Shown here piece after piece: positions 1 to 4,698 of a DNA stretch of 6,928 nt (position 1 is the stretch's first letter; the number at the start of each line of letters is the position of its first letter). The translations under genes and the position numbers were made by a program. Location of the stretch: assembly GCA_910576985.1 (NCBI GenBank), contig CAJTLA010000062.1, forward strand, positions 1 through 6,928. Direction: 5' to 3'. A model generated the notes under the pieces. It made no database searches. It was not told the origin of the DNA and worked only from the letters and a program-made list of their open reading frames with translations. Source of the stretch: an uncultured Bacilli bacterium (GTDB taxonomy: Bacteria; Bacillota_I; Bacilli_A; RF39; UBA660).

Positions 1-13
1 GGTTTTTTTTGTC

Positions 14-155
14 CCAAAACCACTGTGCTCTATGAGCCATTTCACGTGAGAATAAGGTGGCTATCATAGAGATGAATTGGTGCTTATTCTTGGTAATGAT
101 TAAATAATTTTGTAAGATTTGTTTTTTTTGATATAAAAGGAAGTACTATGATCGT
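14..155. repeat. Direct repeat copy 1: hairpin plus 3' end of a nuclease gene
   Basis: This stretch is nearly identical to 230-372, with only a few substitutions and one-base indels. Read on the minus strand it holds the last codons of a second copy of the MvaI/BcnI-type nuclease gene: HDH-S-TSF-Y-IK here against HDH-G-TSF-C-IK in the intact gene. A one-base indel then shifts the frame, so this copy cannot encode the normal C terminus. The stop codon is followed by the same hairpin as in copy 2. Homology ends abruptly at about 155, where a tRNA 3' fragment begins. On the left, the T-run before the repeat (3-10) resembles the T-run before copy 2 (220-228), so the repeated unit may extend beyond the window. 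I read it as the relic of a duplicated nuclease unit with an internal deletion. Confidence 0.85.
28..71. repeat. Conserved bulged hairpin downstream of the nuclease relic
   Basis: CTCTATGA (28-35) and GCCA (36-39) pair with TGGC (58-61) and TCATAGAG (64-71), giving a 12-bp stem with a two-base bulge (TA, 62-63). The loop contains the palindrome TCACGTGA. Neither strand has a T-run directly after the stem, so it is not a typical terminator. The same structure recurs at 244-287. Confidence 0.6.
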
Positions 156-156
156 G

Positions 157-195
157 CAAAGGGGATTGCAGGTTCAAATCCTGTTTTCCCGATCA
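157..195 (+). pseudogene. 3' remnant of a tRNA-Pro gene
   Basis: The segment contains a T arm (GCAGG, loop TTCAAAT, CCTGT) followed by TTTCCCG, the 3' acceptor strand expected for a Firmicute tRNA-Pro beginning CGGGAAA. It ends in ATCA, a mutated ACCA. No D arm or anticodon arm precedes it: the sequence just upstream is the truncated nuclease repeat. It shares an exact 19-base run, TTGCAGGTTCAAATCCTGT, with the intact tRNA-Pro at 1833-1909 in the same orientation. A 3' tRNA fragment still joined to a terminator is what an integration site or deletion junction at a tRNA gene leaves behind. Which of these occurred here is inference. Confidence 0.75.
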
Positions 196-201
196 TTAAA
201 T

Positions 202-228
202 TTGTTTCTTGGAAACAAGTTTTTTTTT
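202..228 (+). terminator. Intrinsic terminator of the tRNA-Pro remnant
   Basis: TTGTTTC (202-208) pairs with GAAACAA (212-218) around a TTG loop, followed by G and nine T. It lies six bases after the tRNA fragment, so it was probably the terminator of the lost tRNA gene. Confidence 0.75.
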
Positions 229-229
229 A

Positions 230-372
230 CCAAAACCACTGTGCTTTATGAGCCATTTCACGTGAGAATAAGGTGGCTATCATAGAGATGAATTGGGTGC
301 TTATTCTTGGTAATGATTAAATAATTTTGTAAGATTTTGTTCTTTGATACAAAAGGAAGTGCCATGATCGTG
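230..372. repeat. Direct repeat copy 2: hairpin plus 3' end of the intact nuclease gene
   Basis: This copy matches 14-155. It includes the bulged hairpin at 244-287, where CTTTATGA keeps pairing with TCATAGAG through a G-U-type change, the nuclease stop codon at 301-303 and the last 23 or so codons. Homology ends at 372, inside the nuclease coding sequence, exactly where copy 1 switches to the tRNA fragment. Confidence 0.85.
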
Positions 373-1044
373 TATTTGTCCTTTTCTTTTTCCTTTTTTA
401 AAAATTCCTATTTTAAATGTAACTCGTATAATACCTTGTTCGATTAATGAAATGAAAGTTTGGAAGTTTTTTAAGGTGTATATATTTATTTCATTATAGT
501 GAAAATATTCTTTTTGGTTTATATACTTATTTGATGCTTTTATGAATGCAAGGTTGGTTAATTTCTTATTTAATTTTTCTTGGATGGTATTAAAATCCCA
601 ATAAGTTTCTTTTTCTATTAAGTCTCCATAAATGTCAAAAATGCAAAGATATATTTTCTCAGATTGTTGGTTAATTTGTAACATGAATTGATATTTGCTT
701 CCAATCCAGGTTCTTTGATTACAGTAAACAGATTCTTGTAATACATTAAGACTCTTGAATTCACGGTCAGGGTATCCATATTTGTGGTTTAAACGTTTTA
801 TTTCATATGGCTCTTTTCCTTTTGGAGTCATATTAAATAAGTTGATATATGATTTGCTATTATTTCTTTTTGTTTTTATTTCAATACCTTTATAATCTGG
901 GGTGTCTAGTGTATTTTCTTTTATTCCTATTTGTTCTTCAAATGTTCTGCCAATGCCTCCAGATTTTTTTTGGCTACTTTGAATCCATCCTTTATTTTTA
1001 ATTTTTTGAAATTCCTTATTTAGGTTTATGTGATCTTCTTTCAT
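301..1044 (-). CDS. MvaI/BcnI family type II restriction endonuclease
   Basis: This 247-residue protein matches the MvaI/BcnI restriction endonuclease type, related to MutH. The N-terminal part carries GGIGRTFEE (about 29-37), and the active site is PD50-x4-E55-I-K57 in the run PDYKGIEIKTKR, a PD-(D/E)xK motif. Family members cut short C/G-rich sites such as CCWGG or CCSGG as monomers. MvaI itself is about the same length, so the protein looks complete. I chose the ATG at 1044 because AGGAGG lies six bases upstream; the ATG fifteen bases earlier falls before that ribosome site. The gene is monocistronic and divergent from the GNAT gene. No methyltransferase is visible nearby. Its 3' end is duplicated at 14-155. 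The family call is fairly firm; the recognition site cannot be read from sequence. Confidence 0.8.
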   Translation of the reverse strand: MKEDHINLNKEFQKIKNKGWIQSSQKKSGGIGRTFEEQIGIKENTLDTPDYKGIEIKTKRNNSKSYINLFNMTPKGKEPYEIKRLNHKYGYPDREFKSLNVLQESVYCNQRTWIGSKYQFMLQINQQSEKIYLCIFDIYGDLIEKETYWDFNTIQEKLNKKLTNLAFIKASNKYINQKEYFHYNEINIYTLKNFQTFISLIEQGIIRVTFKIGIFKKGKRKGQIHDHGTSFCIKEQNLTKLFNHYQE

Positions 1045-1109
1045 ATTTTTCCTCCTCATTTATATTGTTCCACATAACTATGCCGAATTCCTCTTTTTTT
1101 TGAAAAAAT

Positions 1110-1153
1110 TGATAATATATTTATCATTTTGAATCATATACCATTTGAATGGT
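1110..1153. promoter_or_regulatory. Two inverted repeats in the nuclease/GNAT intergenic region
   Basis: TGATAA (1110-1115) and TTATCA (1121-1126) form an inverted repeat with a five-base spacer. The palindrome ACCATT-TG-AATGGT follows at 1140-1153. Both lie between the divergent starts, where operators for a controller protein would sit. No controller gene is seen beside them, so regulatory use is inference. Confidence 0.35.
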
Positions 1154-1155
1154 GA

Positions 1156-1184
1156 TAGACTTTGTGAGATCAATTTGGTACAAT
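1156..1184 (+). promoter_or_regulatory. Candidate promoter of the GNAT gene
   Basis: TAGACT (1156-1161), a 17-base spacer, then TACAAT (1179-1184) preceded by TGG as an extended -10. It would give a leader of about 140 nt before the GNAT start. That leader contains an unused AAGGAGGGAG at 1201-1210 and no other convincing element. Confidence 0.4.
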
Positions 1185-1333
1185 ATAGTTATTGGATTAT
1201 AAGGAGGGAGTTTATAATTATTAATAGTAAATTAATTGTATTCGTATGATTAGAAACTATAGATTTGAATATCAAATTTTACTGTTTTATGAAGTAAGTT
1301 GTGAGTTGTATTAATGAATAAAAGGGGATACTC

Positions 1334-1774
1334 ATGAATTTTAGAATAGTTGCAGTAAAAGTGGAAGAAGATGTGAAATTTTGTAGTAAGTTGTTAGAAA
1401 ATAGTTGGAAAAAGTGGAAGCAAAATGCGTTGATGAGACAATATTCATGCGATCAGGAATTCTTTTATGTTGTAAAGAAAGATGAGACTGTAATTGGCTT
1501 TTTGTATGCGCATATTGTGTCAGTTAGTTCAGAGTTGATGTATCACTCTACAGCTGTATTGAAATGGTTAATGGTAGGTCTGCAATATCGTTATCAGGGA
1601 TTTGGGACTTTATTAATAGAAGTTTTTTTGGAATTTTGTTACCATCACAATATTAAAATTCTTGAGACAGAAGAGTTTCATGAAAATGAGTTTATGAGAA
1701 AATTATATTGGAGGTTAAATATTCCAAAATATAGTTATCAAATGAATTTTGATTTTGAGGAAGAAAATGTGTGA
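1334..1774 (+). CDS. GNAT family N-acetyltransferase
   Basis: This 146-residue protein is likely a cytoplasmic acetyl-CoA-dependent N-acetyltransferase. The acetyl-CoA binding motif A is visible as LMVGLQYRYQGFGTLL (about 79-94), with the R86-Y-Q-G89-F-G91 loop that grips the pyrophosphate. The strand before it (about 44-58, VVKKDETVIGFLYAHI) matches the usual central beta hairpin. The length is typical of a single-domain GNAT. The start has AAAAGGGG six bases upstream. It lies between the divergent nuclease gene and tRNA-Pro. The substrate is unknown; the sequence does not say whether it acts on a small molecule, a protein or an aminoacyl-tRNA-type toxin target. No antitoxin-like DUF1778/RHH gene accompanies it, which argues against a TacT/AtaT-type toxin. 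Confidence 0.75.
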   Translation: MNFRIVAVKVEEDVKFCSKLLENSWKKWKQNALMRQYSCDQEFFYVVKKDETVIGFLYAHIVSVSSELMYHSTAVLKWLMVGLQYRYQGFGTLLIEVFLEFCYHHNIKILETEEFHENEFMRKLYWRLNIPKYSYQMNFDFEEENV

Positions 1775-1832
1775 GGAAACTGTAGAAGTATTGGTTTATT
1801 GAAAAGAAGGTGTGTTTGGTTTAAATATATAT

Positions 1833-1909
1833 CGAAAAGTAGCTTAATTTGGTAGAGCACTTGATTCGGGTTCAAGAGGTTGCAGGTTCAAATCCTGTCT
1901 TTTCGACCA
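1833..1909 (+). tRNA. tRNA-Pro (anticodon CGG)
   Basis: The 77 bases fold as a full cloverleaf: acceptor CGAAAAG/CTTTTCG, D stem GCTT/GAGC, anticodon stem CTTGA/TCAAG with loop TTCGGGT, five-base variable region, T arm GCAGG-TTCAAAT-CCTGT, and encoded ACCA. C1-G72, A73 and G37 are proline-tRNA traits. The anticodon CGG reads CCG only. That is unusual in an AT-rich Firmicute, where one UGG tRNA normally reads all Pro codons. U38 and the all-A/T acceptor core are also atypical. It starts 58 bases after the GNAT stop; upstream TTGAAA (1799-1804) and an AT-rich -10 are weak, so co-transcription with GNAT is possible. Confidence 0.85.
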
Positions 1910-1916
1910 TTTAGAC

Positions 1917-1957
1917 AAAAAATATGGAAGGCGAGGTTTTTCTTTCCATATTTTTAT
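1917..1957 (+). terminator. Intrinsic terminator after tRNA-Pro
   Basis: AAATATGGAA (1920-1929) pairs with TTCCATATTT (1944-1953), extended inward by a G-U and a G-C pair, and is followed by a T-rich tail. The A-run on the left lets it also serve the minus-strand gene remnant that ends at 1972. Confidence 0.75.
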
Positions 1958-1971
1958 TTTAGCAATGATAG

Positions 1972-2332
1972 TTATTTTTGAAAATATTTTAAATGAATTT
2001 TTTCATCTTCGATGATTCTGAGGATTAAGTTTCTGATATAGGGGACTTTAATTATTTCATAGTGCGATAGATATTTTTTGATTGAATATTGTTCTTTTTC
2101 TATATTTAGTATTAAAATATCTTTTAAAGACATGATGTATTCTATATTATCACTAGACCAATATTGTTTGTGGCTGTTAATTTTCTAATATCAAACTTTG
2201 GAATGTATAAAGATGAATCGCACTATCTTCACTAGTTTCTCCAGCATAATCTTGCAATAATAGTTTTGTATATTCCGAATTTTTTGTTTGTACTCTTGGA
2301 ATAGGATACAATTTTTTTGATTGGAATTCCAT
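1972..2332 (-). pseudogene. Decayed ferritin-like domain gene (two frames)
   Basis: The first part starts at ATG 2332, with AGGTGA about six bases upstream. It reads 51 residues, including KLLLQDYAGETSEDSAIHLY, the first helix of a ferritin-like/rubrerythrin-type fold, and stops at 2177. Shifting frame by one base at 2178 opens a further 68 codons to a stop at 1972, ending with ILNIEKEQYSIKKY and RIIEDEKIHLKYF. The ExxH pattern there is the metal-binding helix typical of the C-terminal half. Together these give about 119 residues; such proteins usually have about 150 or more, so the middle is probably deleted as well as frameshifted. A functional protein would bind a di-iron or di-manganese centre. 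The fold assignment rests on motif recognition; the broken frame is directly visible. Confidence 0.6.
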
Positions 2333-2425
2333 AATATCACCTAATTCAATTTTATGTGGATGGAATTTTACTATGATATTTAAAAAAATAAGATCTAAAA
2401 AATGGTACAATATCAATGGGAATTC

Positions 2426-2454
2426 ATCATCTACATACTAATGTAGAATGTCAA
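2426..2454 (-). promoter_or_regulatory. Candidate promoter with operator-like inverted repeat
   Basis: On the minus strand, TTGACA (2454-2449) is followed after exactly 17 bases by GATGAT (2431-2426). The spacer holds the inverted repeat CTACAT-ACTA-ATGTAG (2431-2446). It faces the ferritin-like pseudogene and lies about 50 bases before the XRE regulator start, a natural place for autoregulation. No binding is demonstrated. Confidence 0.4.
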
Positions 2455-2495
2455 GTCTTTTTATAAATGTTATTCTTTATATAGGAAGTGGTTAT

Positions 2496-2738
2496 ATGGA
2501 TAAAAGGATTTCAAAAGGACATGGAGATATCAAATTTAAATTAGCTGATCGAATGAAAGAACGTGGGATGTCTAAAAATAAATTATGTAATGAATCAGGT
2601 TTTCGTTTTGAGACAATTCAAGGATATTATTTAGGAAATATTAGTCGTGTTGATTTGTTTGTTCTCTCTGAATTTTGTCGAGTACTAGGTTGTAATGTTC
2701 AAGATATTATTGAATATACACCAAAAAAAAGTAAATAG
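2496..2738 (+). CDS. XRE-family helix-turn-helix transcriptional regulator
   Basis: This 80-residue protein is essentially one Cro/C1-type helix-turn-helix domain. Helices 2 and 3 are seen in MSKNKLCNESGFRFETIQGY, followed by LSEFCRVLGCNVQDIIEY, the usual packing helix and end of the domain. It resembles the short HTH_26 group of single-domain Firmicute regulators. The ATG at 2496 has AGGAAG seven bases upstream; the longer reading from 2448 has no ribosome site. The gene is monocistronic and closed by a terminator that overlaps its stop. Its target is unknown; the inverted repeat at 2431-2446 is the best local candidate. The basic tail (PKKSK) fits DNA contact. Confidence 0.85.
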   Translation: MDKRISKGHGDIKFKLADRMKERGMSKNKLCNESGFRFETIQGYYLGNISRVDLFVLSEFCRVLGCNVQDIIEYTPKKSK

Positions 2739-2761
2739 ATAACAAAATGTTGTCTTTTTTA
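2737..2761 (+). terminator. Intrinsic terminator of the XRE regulator
   Basis: AGATAACA (2737-2744) and TGTTGTCT (2748-2755) pair with one G-U around an AAA loop and run into a T-tract. The hairpin starts inside the stop codon. Confidence 0.8.
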
Positions 2762-2836
2762 TTTGCTATGTAATATTGATTGGGATGAGAATATTTATAA
2801 AAAAAGCAAATTGTGCTATTTTTTTCGTATGATTTT

Positions 2837-2845
2837 TGATATAAT
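2837..2845 (+). promoter_or_regulatory. Extended -10 promoter of the membrane-anchored protein gene
   Basis: TGA-TATAAT at 2837-2845 is a consensus extended -10 element, 25 bases before the ATG at 2871. No good -35 hexamer is found at 16-18 bases, which an extended -10 tolerates. The ribosome site AGGTGGGAG lies in the short leader. Confidence 0.65.
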
Positions 2846-2870
2846 TTATTTAGATAGGTGGGAGAGATAT

Positions 2871-3338
2871 ATGAACGAAAAGGAATTAAATATGGAGAGC
2901 TCTATCAGTGAGCAACCTGTTTTTAACGATGAGTCGTTAGGACAACCAGTAAATTTAATGGAAGATTTTACACAAGCAGTTACTTCTGAGACTGTTGATG
3001 CTTCTTCTACAGTATTAGTTTCTGAAGATGGGTCAAATCAAGAGTCTATTCAAACTTTGGATTCTGTACCATTGTCTTCATCAACTCAATCGTCTCCTGT
3101 AGTGGAGGAAAATATTGTTCAACCAGAAGTAGGTGTTTCACCTGCTACAGGTCATAATGAATTTGGAACGATTGATTCACAATCTGAAGCTATCACCGAA
3201 GTTGGACAAGTAAGTTTAGATCAAACGGAAATTACTCAACGAAAGAAAAATAATTGGGTCTTCATTATTTTGCTGTTTGCTGTAGTAGGGGCTTTTGTAA
3301 TTGCACTTCCATTTTTGGTAAAAGCATTTGGATATTAA
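2871..3338 (+). CDS. Unrecognised Ser/Thr/Glu-rich protein with C-terminal membrane anchor
   Basis: I do not recognise this 155-residue protein. Residues 1 to about 123 are acidic, rich in Ser, Thr, Glu, Gln and Val, and probably disordered, with no Cys or Trp. A basic RKK is followed by NNW and a hydrophobic helix (about 129-150, FIILLFAVVGAFVIALPFLV), ending in KAFGY. There is no N-terminal signal peptide. A tail anchor with the acidic part in the cytoplasm is the simplest topology; RKK before the helix supports this by the positive-inside rule. I chose ATG 2871 because AGGTGGGAG precedes it and the promoter -10 at 2840-2845 lies downstream of the earlier possible starts. It has its own promoter and terminator and no operon partner. 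Confidence 0.75.
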   Translation: MNEKELNMESSISEQPVFNDESLGQPVNLMEDFTQAVTSETVDASSTVLVSEDGSNQESIQTLDSVPLSSSTQSSPVVEENIVQPEVGVSPATGHNEFGTIDSQSEAITEVGQVSLDQTEITQRKKNNWVFIILLFAVVGAFVIALPFLVKAFGY

Positions 3339-3365
3339 AAAGCGATCAAAACTGATTGCTTTTTT
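3337..3365. terminator. Bidirectional terminator between convergent genes
   Basis: AAAAAGCGATCA (3337-3348) pairs with TGATTGCTTTTT (3353-3364), with one G-U and an AAAC loop. A-runs and T-runs flank it on both sides, so it can end transcripts from both the anchor-protein gene and the RNHCP gene. Confidence 0.8.
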
Positions 3366-3672
3366 AGTGGTCAATGTTTGTGGAAAGATTAATTATTAAA
3401 TCCATGTTATCATCTGTTGCCATAATATTTTTATGTGTTTTAGAACATTTTTCACAGTGATAAATAATTTTATAGCTGTTTTTAAATTTTTCAATGCCAA
3501 CAGGTTTTAGTAGACCTTGGCAAGGATTTTTCCGATCCCCTGGTAGTAAATCTACGTGTTTTGAGAAAAGACAAAATGGACAATGATCTCGTGCTGTATA
3601 ATGTAGTTTATCTACTTTTTTATTACAATTTTCGCAAATAAAAGTTTCGTCTTTCATTGTAAATTTTTTCAT
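3364..3672 (-). CDS. RNHCP domain-containing zinc protein
   Basis: This 102-residue protein belongs to the RNHCP domain family, whose biological role is not established. The signature appears as RDHCPFCLFSKHVDLLPGDR (28-47), with D replacing the usual N. Likely zinc ligands are C13/C16, C31/C34, C51 and C73/C76. The segments CQGLLKPVGIE and DDN near the end also match the family pattern. Length is close to that of the minimal single-domain members, so it is complete. GGTGA lies just upstream of the ATG. It is a single gene convergent with the anchor-protein gene and divergent from the small membrane protein gene. The family call is strong; a role in RNA or nucleotide handling would be guesswork. 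Confidence 0.88.
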   Translation of the reverse strand: MKKFTMKDETFICENCNKKVDKLHYTARDHCPFCLFSKHVDLLPGDRKNPCQGLLKPVGIEKFKNSYKIIYHCEKCSKTHKNIMATDDNMDLIINLSTNIDH

Positions 3673-3691
3673 AAATCACCAACTTGTTTGT

Positions 3692-3721
3692 ATCGTATCA
3701 TAAAAAAAGTTTTTCTGTCAA
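3692..3721 (-). promoter_or_regulatory. Promoter of the RNHCP gene
   Basis: On the minus strand, TTGACA (3721-3716), an 18-base spacer, then TACGAT (3697-3692) preceded by TGA as an extended -10. The -35 sits in the loop of a perfect 10-bp inverted repeat, AAAAAGTTTT (3704-3713) and AAAACTTTTT (3723-3732), which could be an operator or simply AT-rich symmetry. Confidence 0.6.
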
Positions 3722-3784
3722 TAAAACTTTTTAGGAAATTTTTGATAGTTTTTTAATAAAATTGAATTAGGTGATGGAAATTTG

Positions 3785-4003
3785 ATGCGGGTTTTCTTTT
3801 TCTTGATGGGTTTTGGATTGACAACGATTGGAGCTGTTTATATAATTAGTTATTGTAATTTAATGACTATGGGGTATAATTTTTCAGAATATGTACAATT
3901 TATAGTTAGGAGAATAGAATGTCAATATTTTATCATTGGCTTATTTGTTATTTTCTTATCAATTTATACACCAGGAGGGAGAAAATATGAATTACATTTA
4001 TGA
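3785..4003 (+). CDS. Small two-helix membrane protein
   Basis: This 72-residue protein is not recognised. It shows a first hydrophobic helix at about 3-22 (VFFFLMGFGLTTIGAVYII) and a second at about 48-63 (YFIIGLFVIFLSIY), joined by a polar loop. It ends with a short Arg/Lys-containing tail, so it is an integral membrane protein. The start is uncertain: AGGTGA is seven bases before TTG 3782 and ten before ATG 3785, and the difference is one residue. Its last 17 bases overlap the next gene, whose ribosome site lies within it, so the two are probably translationally coupled and functionally linked. No enzyme motif is visible. Confidence 0.7.
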   Translation: MRVFFFLMGFGLTTIGAVYIISYCNLMTMGYNFSEYVQFIVRRIECQYFIIGLFVIFLSIYTPGGRKYELHL

Positions 4004-4631
4004 TATTTTACTTAATTTTAATCGTCAGTTGTATGATTTTTTTGAATGGAATATGAATGATAATATTATTCATATTCGTAAGATGCCTCTTTATCGAATT
4101 GATAGTAAGGCATTGTTGCAAATTCATGATAATAAAGTAAAGGTTTCTAGTGAGTTTTTGAATAGAATTAGCCATAAGACAGAAGTGTTTTCCAATAAGG
4201 ATGTTGATACGATTGAATATGCAACATTATTAACAGATGGAAGTAGTGTATTTGCAGTTAAATTTAATCGTGAGGGAGAAAGTATTAAGAAAAGTATGCT
4301 CTTAGTTGATGAAGAGATTGATGTATTGGATATTAGTAATCGTTTGAAAGAGAGTAGTATTGGATATGAGGTAGTAGAGCACGAATCTTCTTTTTCTTTT
4401 AAAACGAGAAGAGAGCAAAAGATGGAAAAGTTTGTATTAGATGAGTTATATAAAAGTAGAAAAGATCAGGCTTATGAGAAATTGCAATATTTGTATTTTG
4501 AGTGTTTTGGTAAAAGTGAGGATTCTGTTGATAAAATTTTATGTCAGTTTAAACATCAAATGCAAGATGGAGATTATCAAATGATACATAAGCTATATGA
4601 TTTTTTCAAATTGACGTTTGTTCAAAAATAG
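3987..4631 (+). CDS. DUF3603/YjbA-like protein of unknown function
   Basis: This 214-residue soluble protein resembles the Firmicute DUF3603 family (Bacillus subtilis YjbA). Shared features are an N-terminal YIYDILLNFNRQLYDFFEW, an IRKMPLYRI strand, and LLTDGSSVFAVKF in the middle (YjbA has a similar VVTDGAGILAI). The C-terminal third is helical, with FVLDELYKSRKDQAYEKLQY and a region up to the end that fits the family. The family has no assigned reaction. ATG 3987 follows AGGAGGGAG with a good spacing; an in-frame reading from 3936 lacks a ribosome site and lies inside the previous gene. It overlaps that gene by 17 bases and ends at its own terminator, just ahead of scpA. The family call is from memory of motif layout and is moderate. 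Confidence 0.6.
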   Translation: MNYIYDILLNFNRQLYDFFEWNMNDNIIHIRKMPLYRIDSKALLQIHDNKVKVSSEFLNRISHKTEVFSNKDVDTIEYATLLTDGSSVFAVKFNREGESIKKSMLLVDEEIDVLDISNRLKESSIGYEVVEHESSFSFKTRREQKMEKFVLDELYKSRKDQAYEKLQYLYFECFGKSEDSVDKILCQFKHQMQDGDYQMIHKLYDFFKLTFVQK

Positions 4632-4657
4632 GCAACATTTTTACAATGTTGTTTTTT
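4632..4657 (+). terminator. Intrinsic terminator before scpA
   Basis: CAACATT (4633-4639) pairs with AATGTTG (4645-4651) around TTTAC, followed by six T. It begins at the stop codon of the DUF3603-like gene and separates it from the scpAB promoter. Confidence 0.8.
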
Positions 4658-4677
4658 AAATGTGGCTTTGATATAAT
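4649..4677 (+). promoter_or_regulatory. scpAB promoter
   Basis: TTGTTT (4649-4654), a 17-base spacer and TATAAT (4672-4677) preceded by TGA. The -35 overlaps the right arm of the upstream terminator. The leader before ATG 4699 would be only about 15 bases. Confidence 0.7.
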
Positions 4678-4698
4678 AAATATATTGGATGTGGTAAA

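Noticed and set aside
28..71. Integron attC-like recombination site
   Set aside because: The bulged hairpin is superficially similar, but there is no GTTRRRY core and no integrase or cassette array in the window.
1246..1314. 22-codon plus-strand ORF upstream of the GNAT gene
   Set aside because: No ribosome site precedes its ATG, and the composition (MIRNYRFEYQ...) is unremarkable; probably chance in AT-rich leader sequence.
1334..1774. GNAT as an AtaT/TacT-type toxin
   Set aside because: No adjacent ribbon-helix-helix antitoxin gene is present on either side, and the gene is monocistronic with a long leader.
2448..2495. N-terminal extension of the XRE regulator
   Set aside because: The extension has no ribosome site and overlaps the promoter/operator-like region, whereas ATG 2496 follows AGGAAG at good spacing.
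2763..2870. N-terminal extension of the membrane-anchored protein
   Set aside because: It would place the extended -10 promoter inside the coding sequence; ATG 2871 has its own ribosome site and leader.
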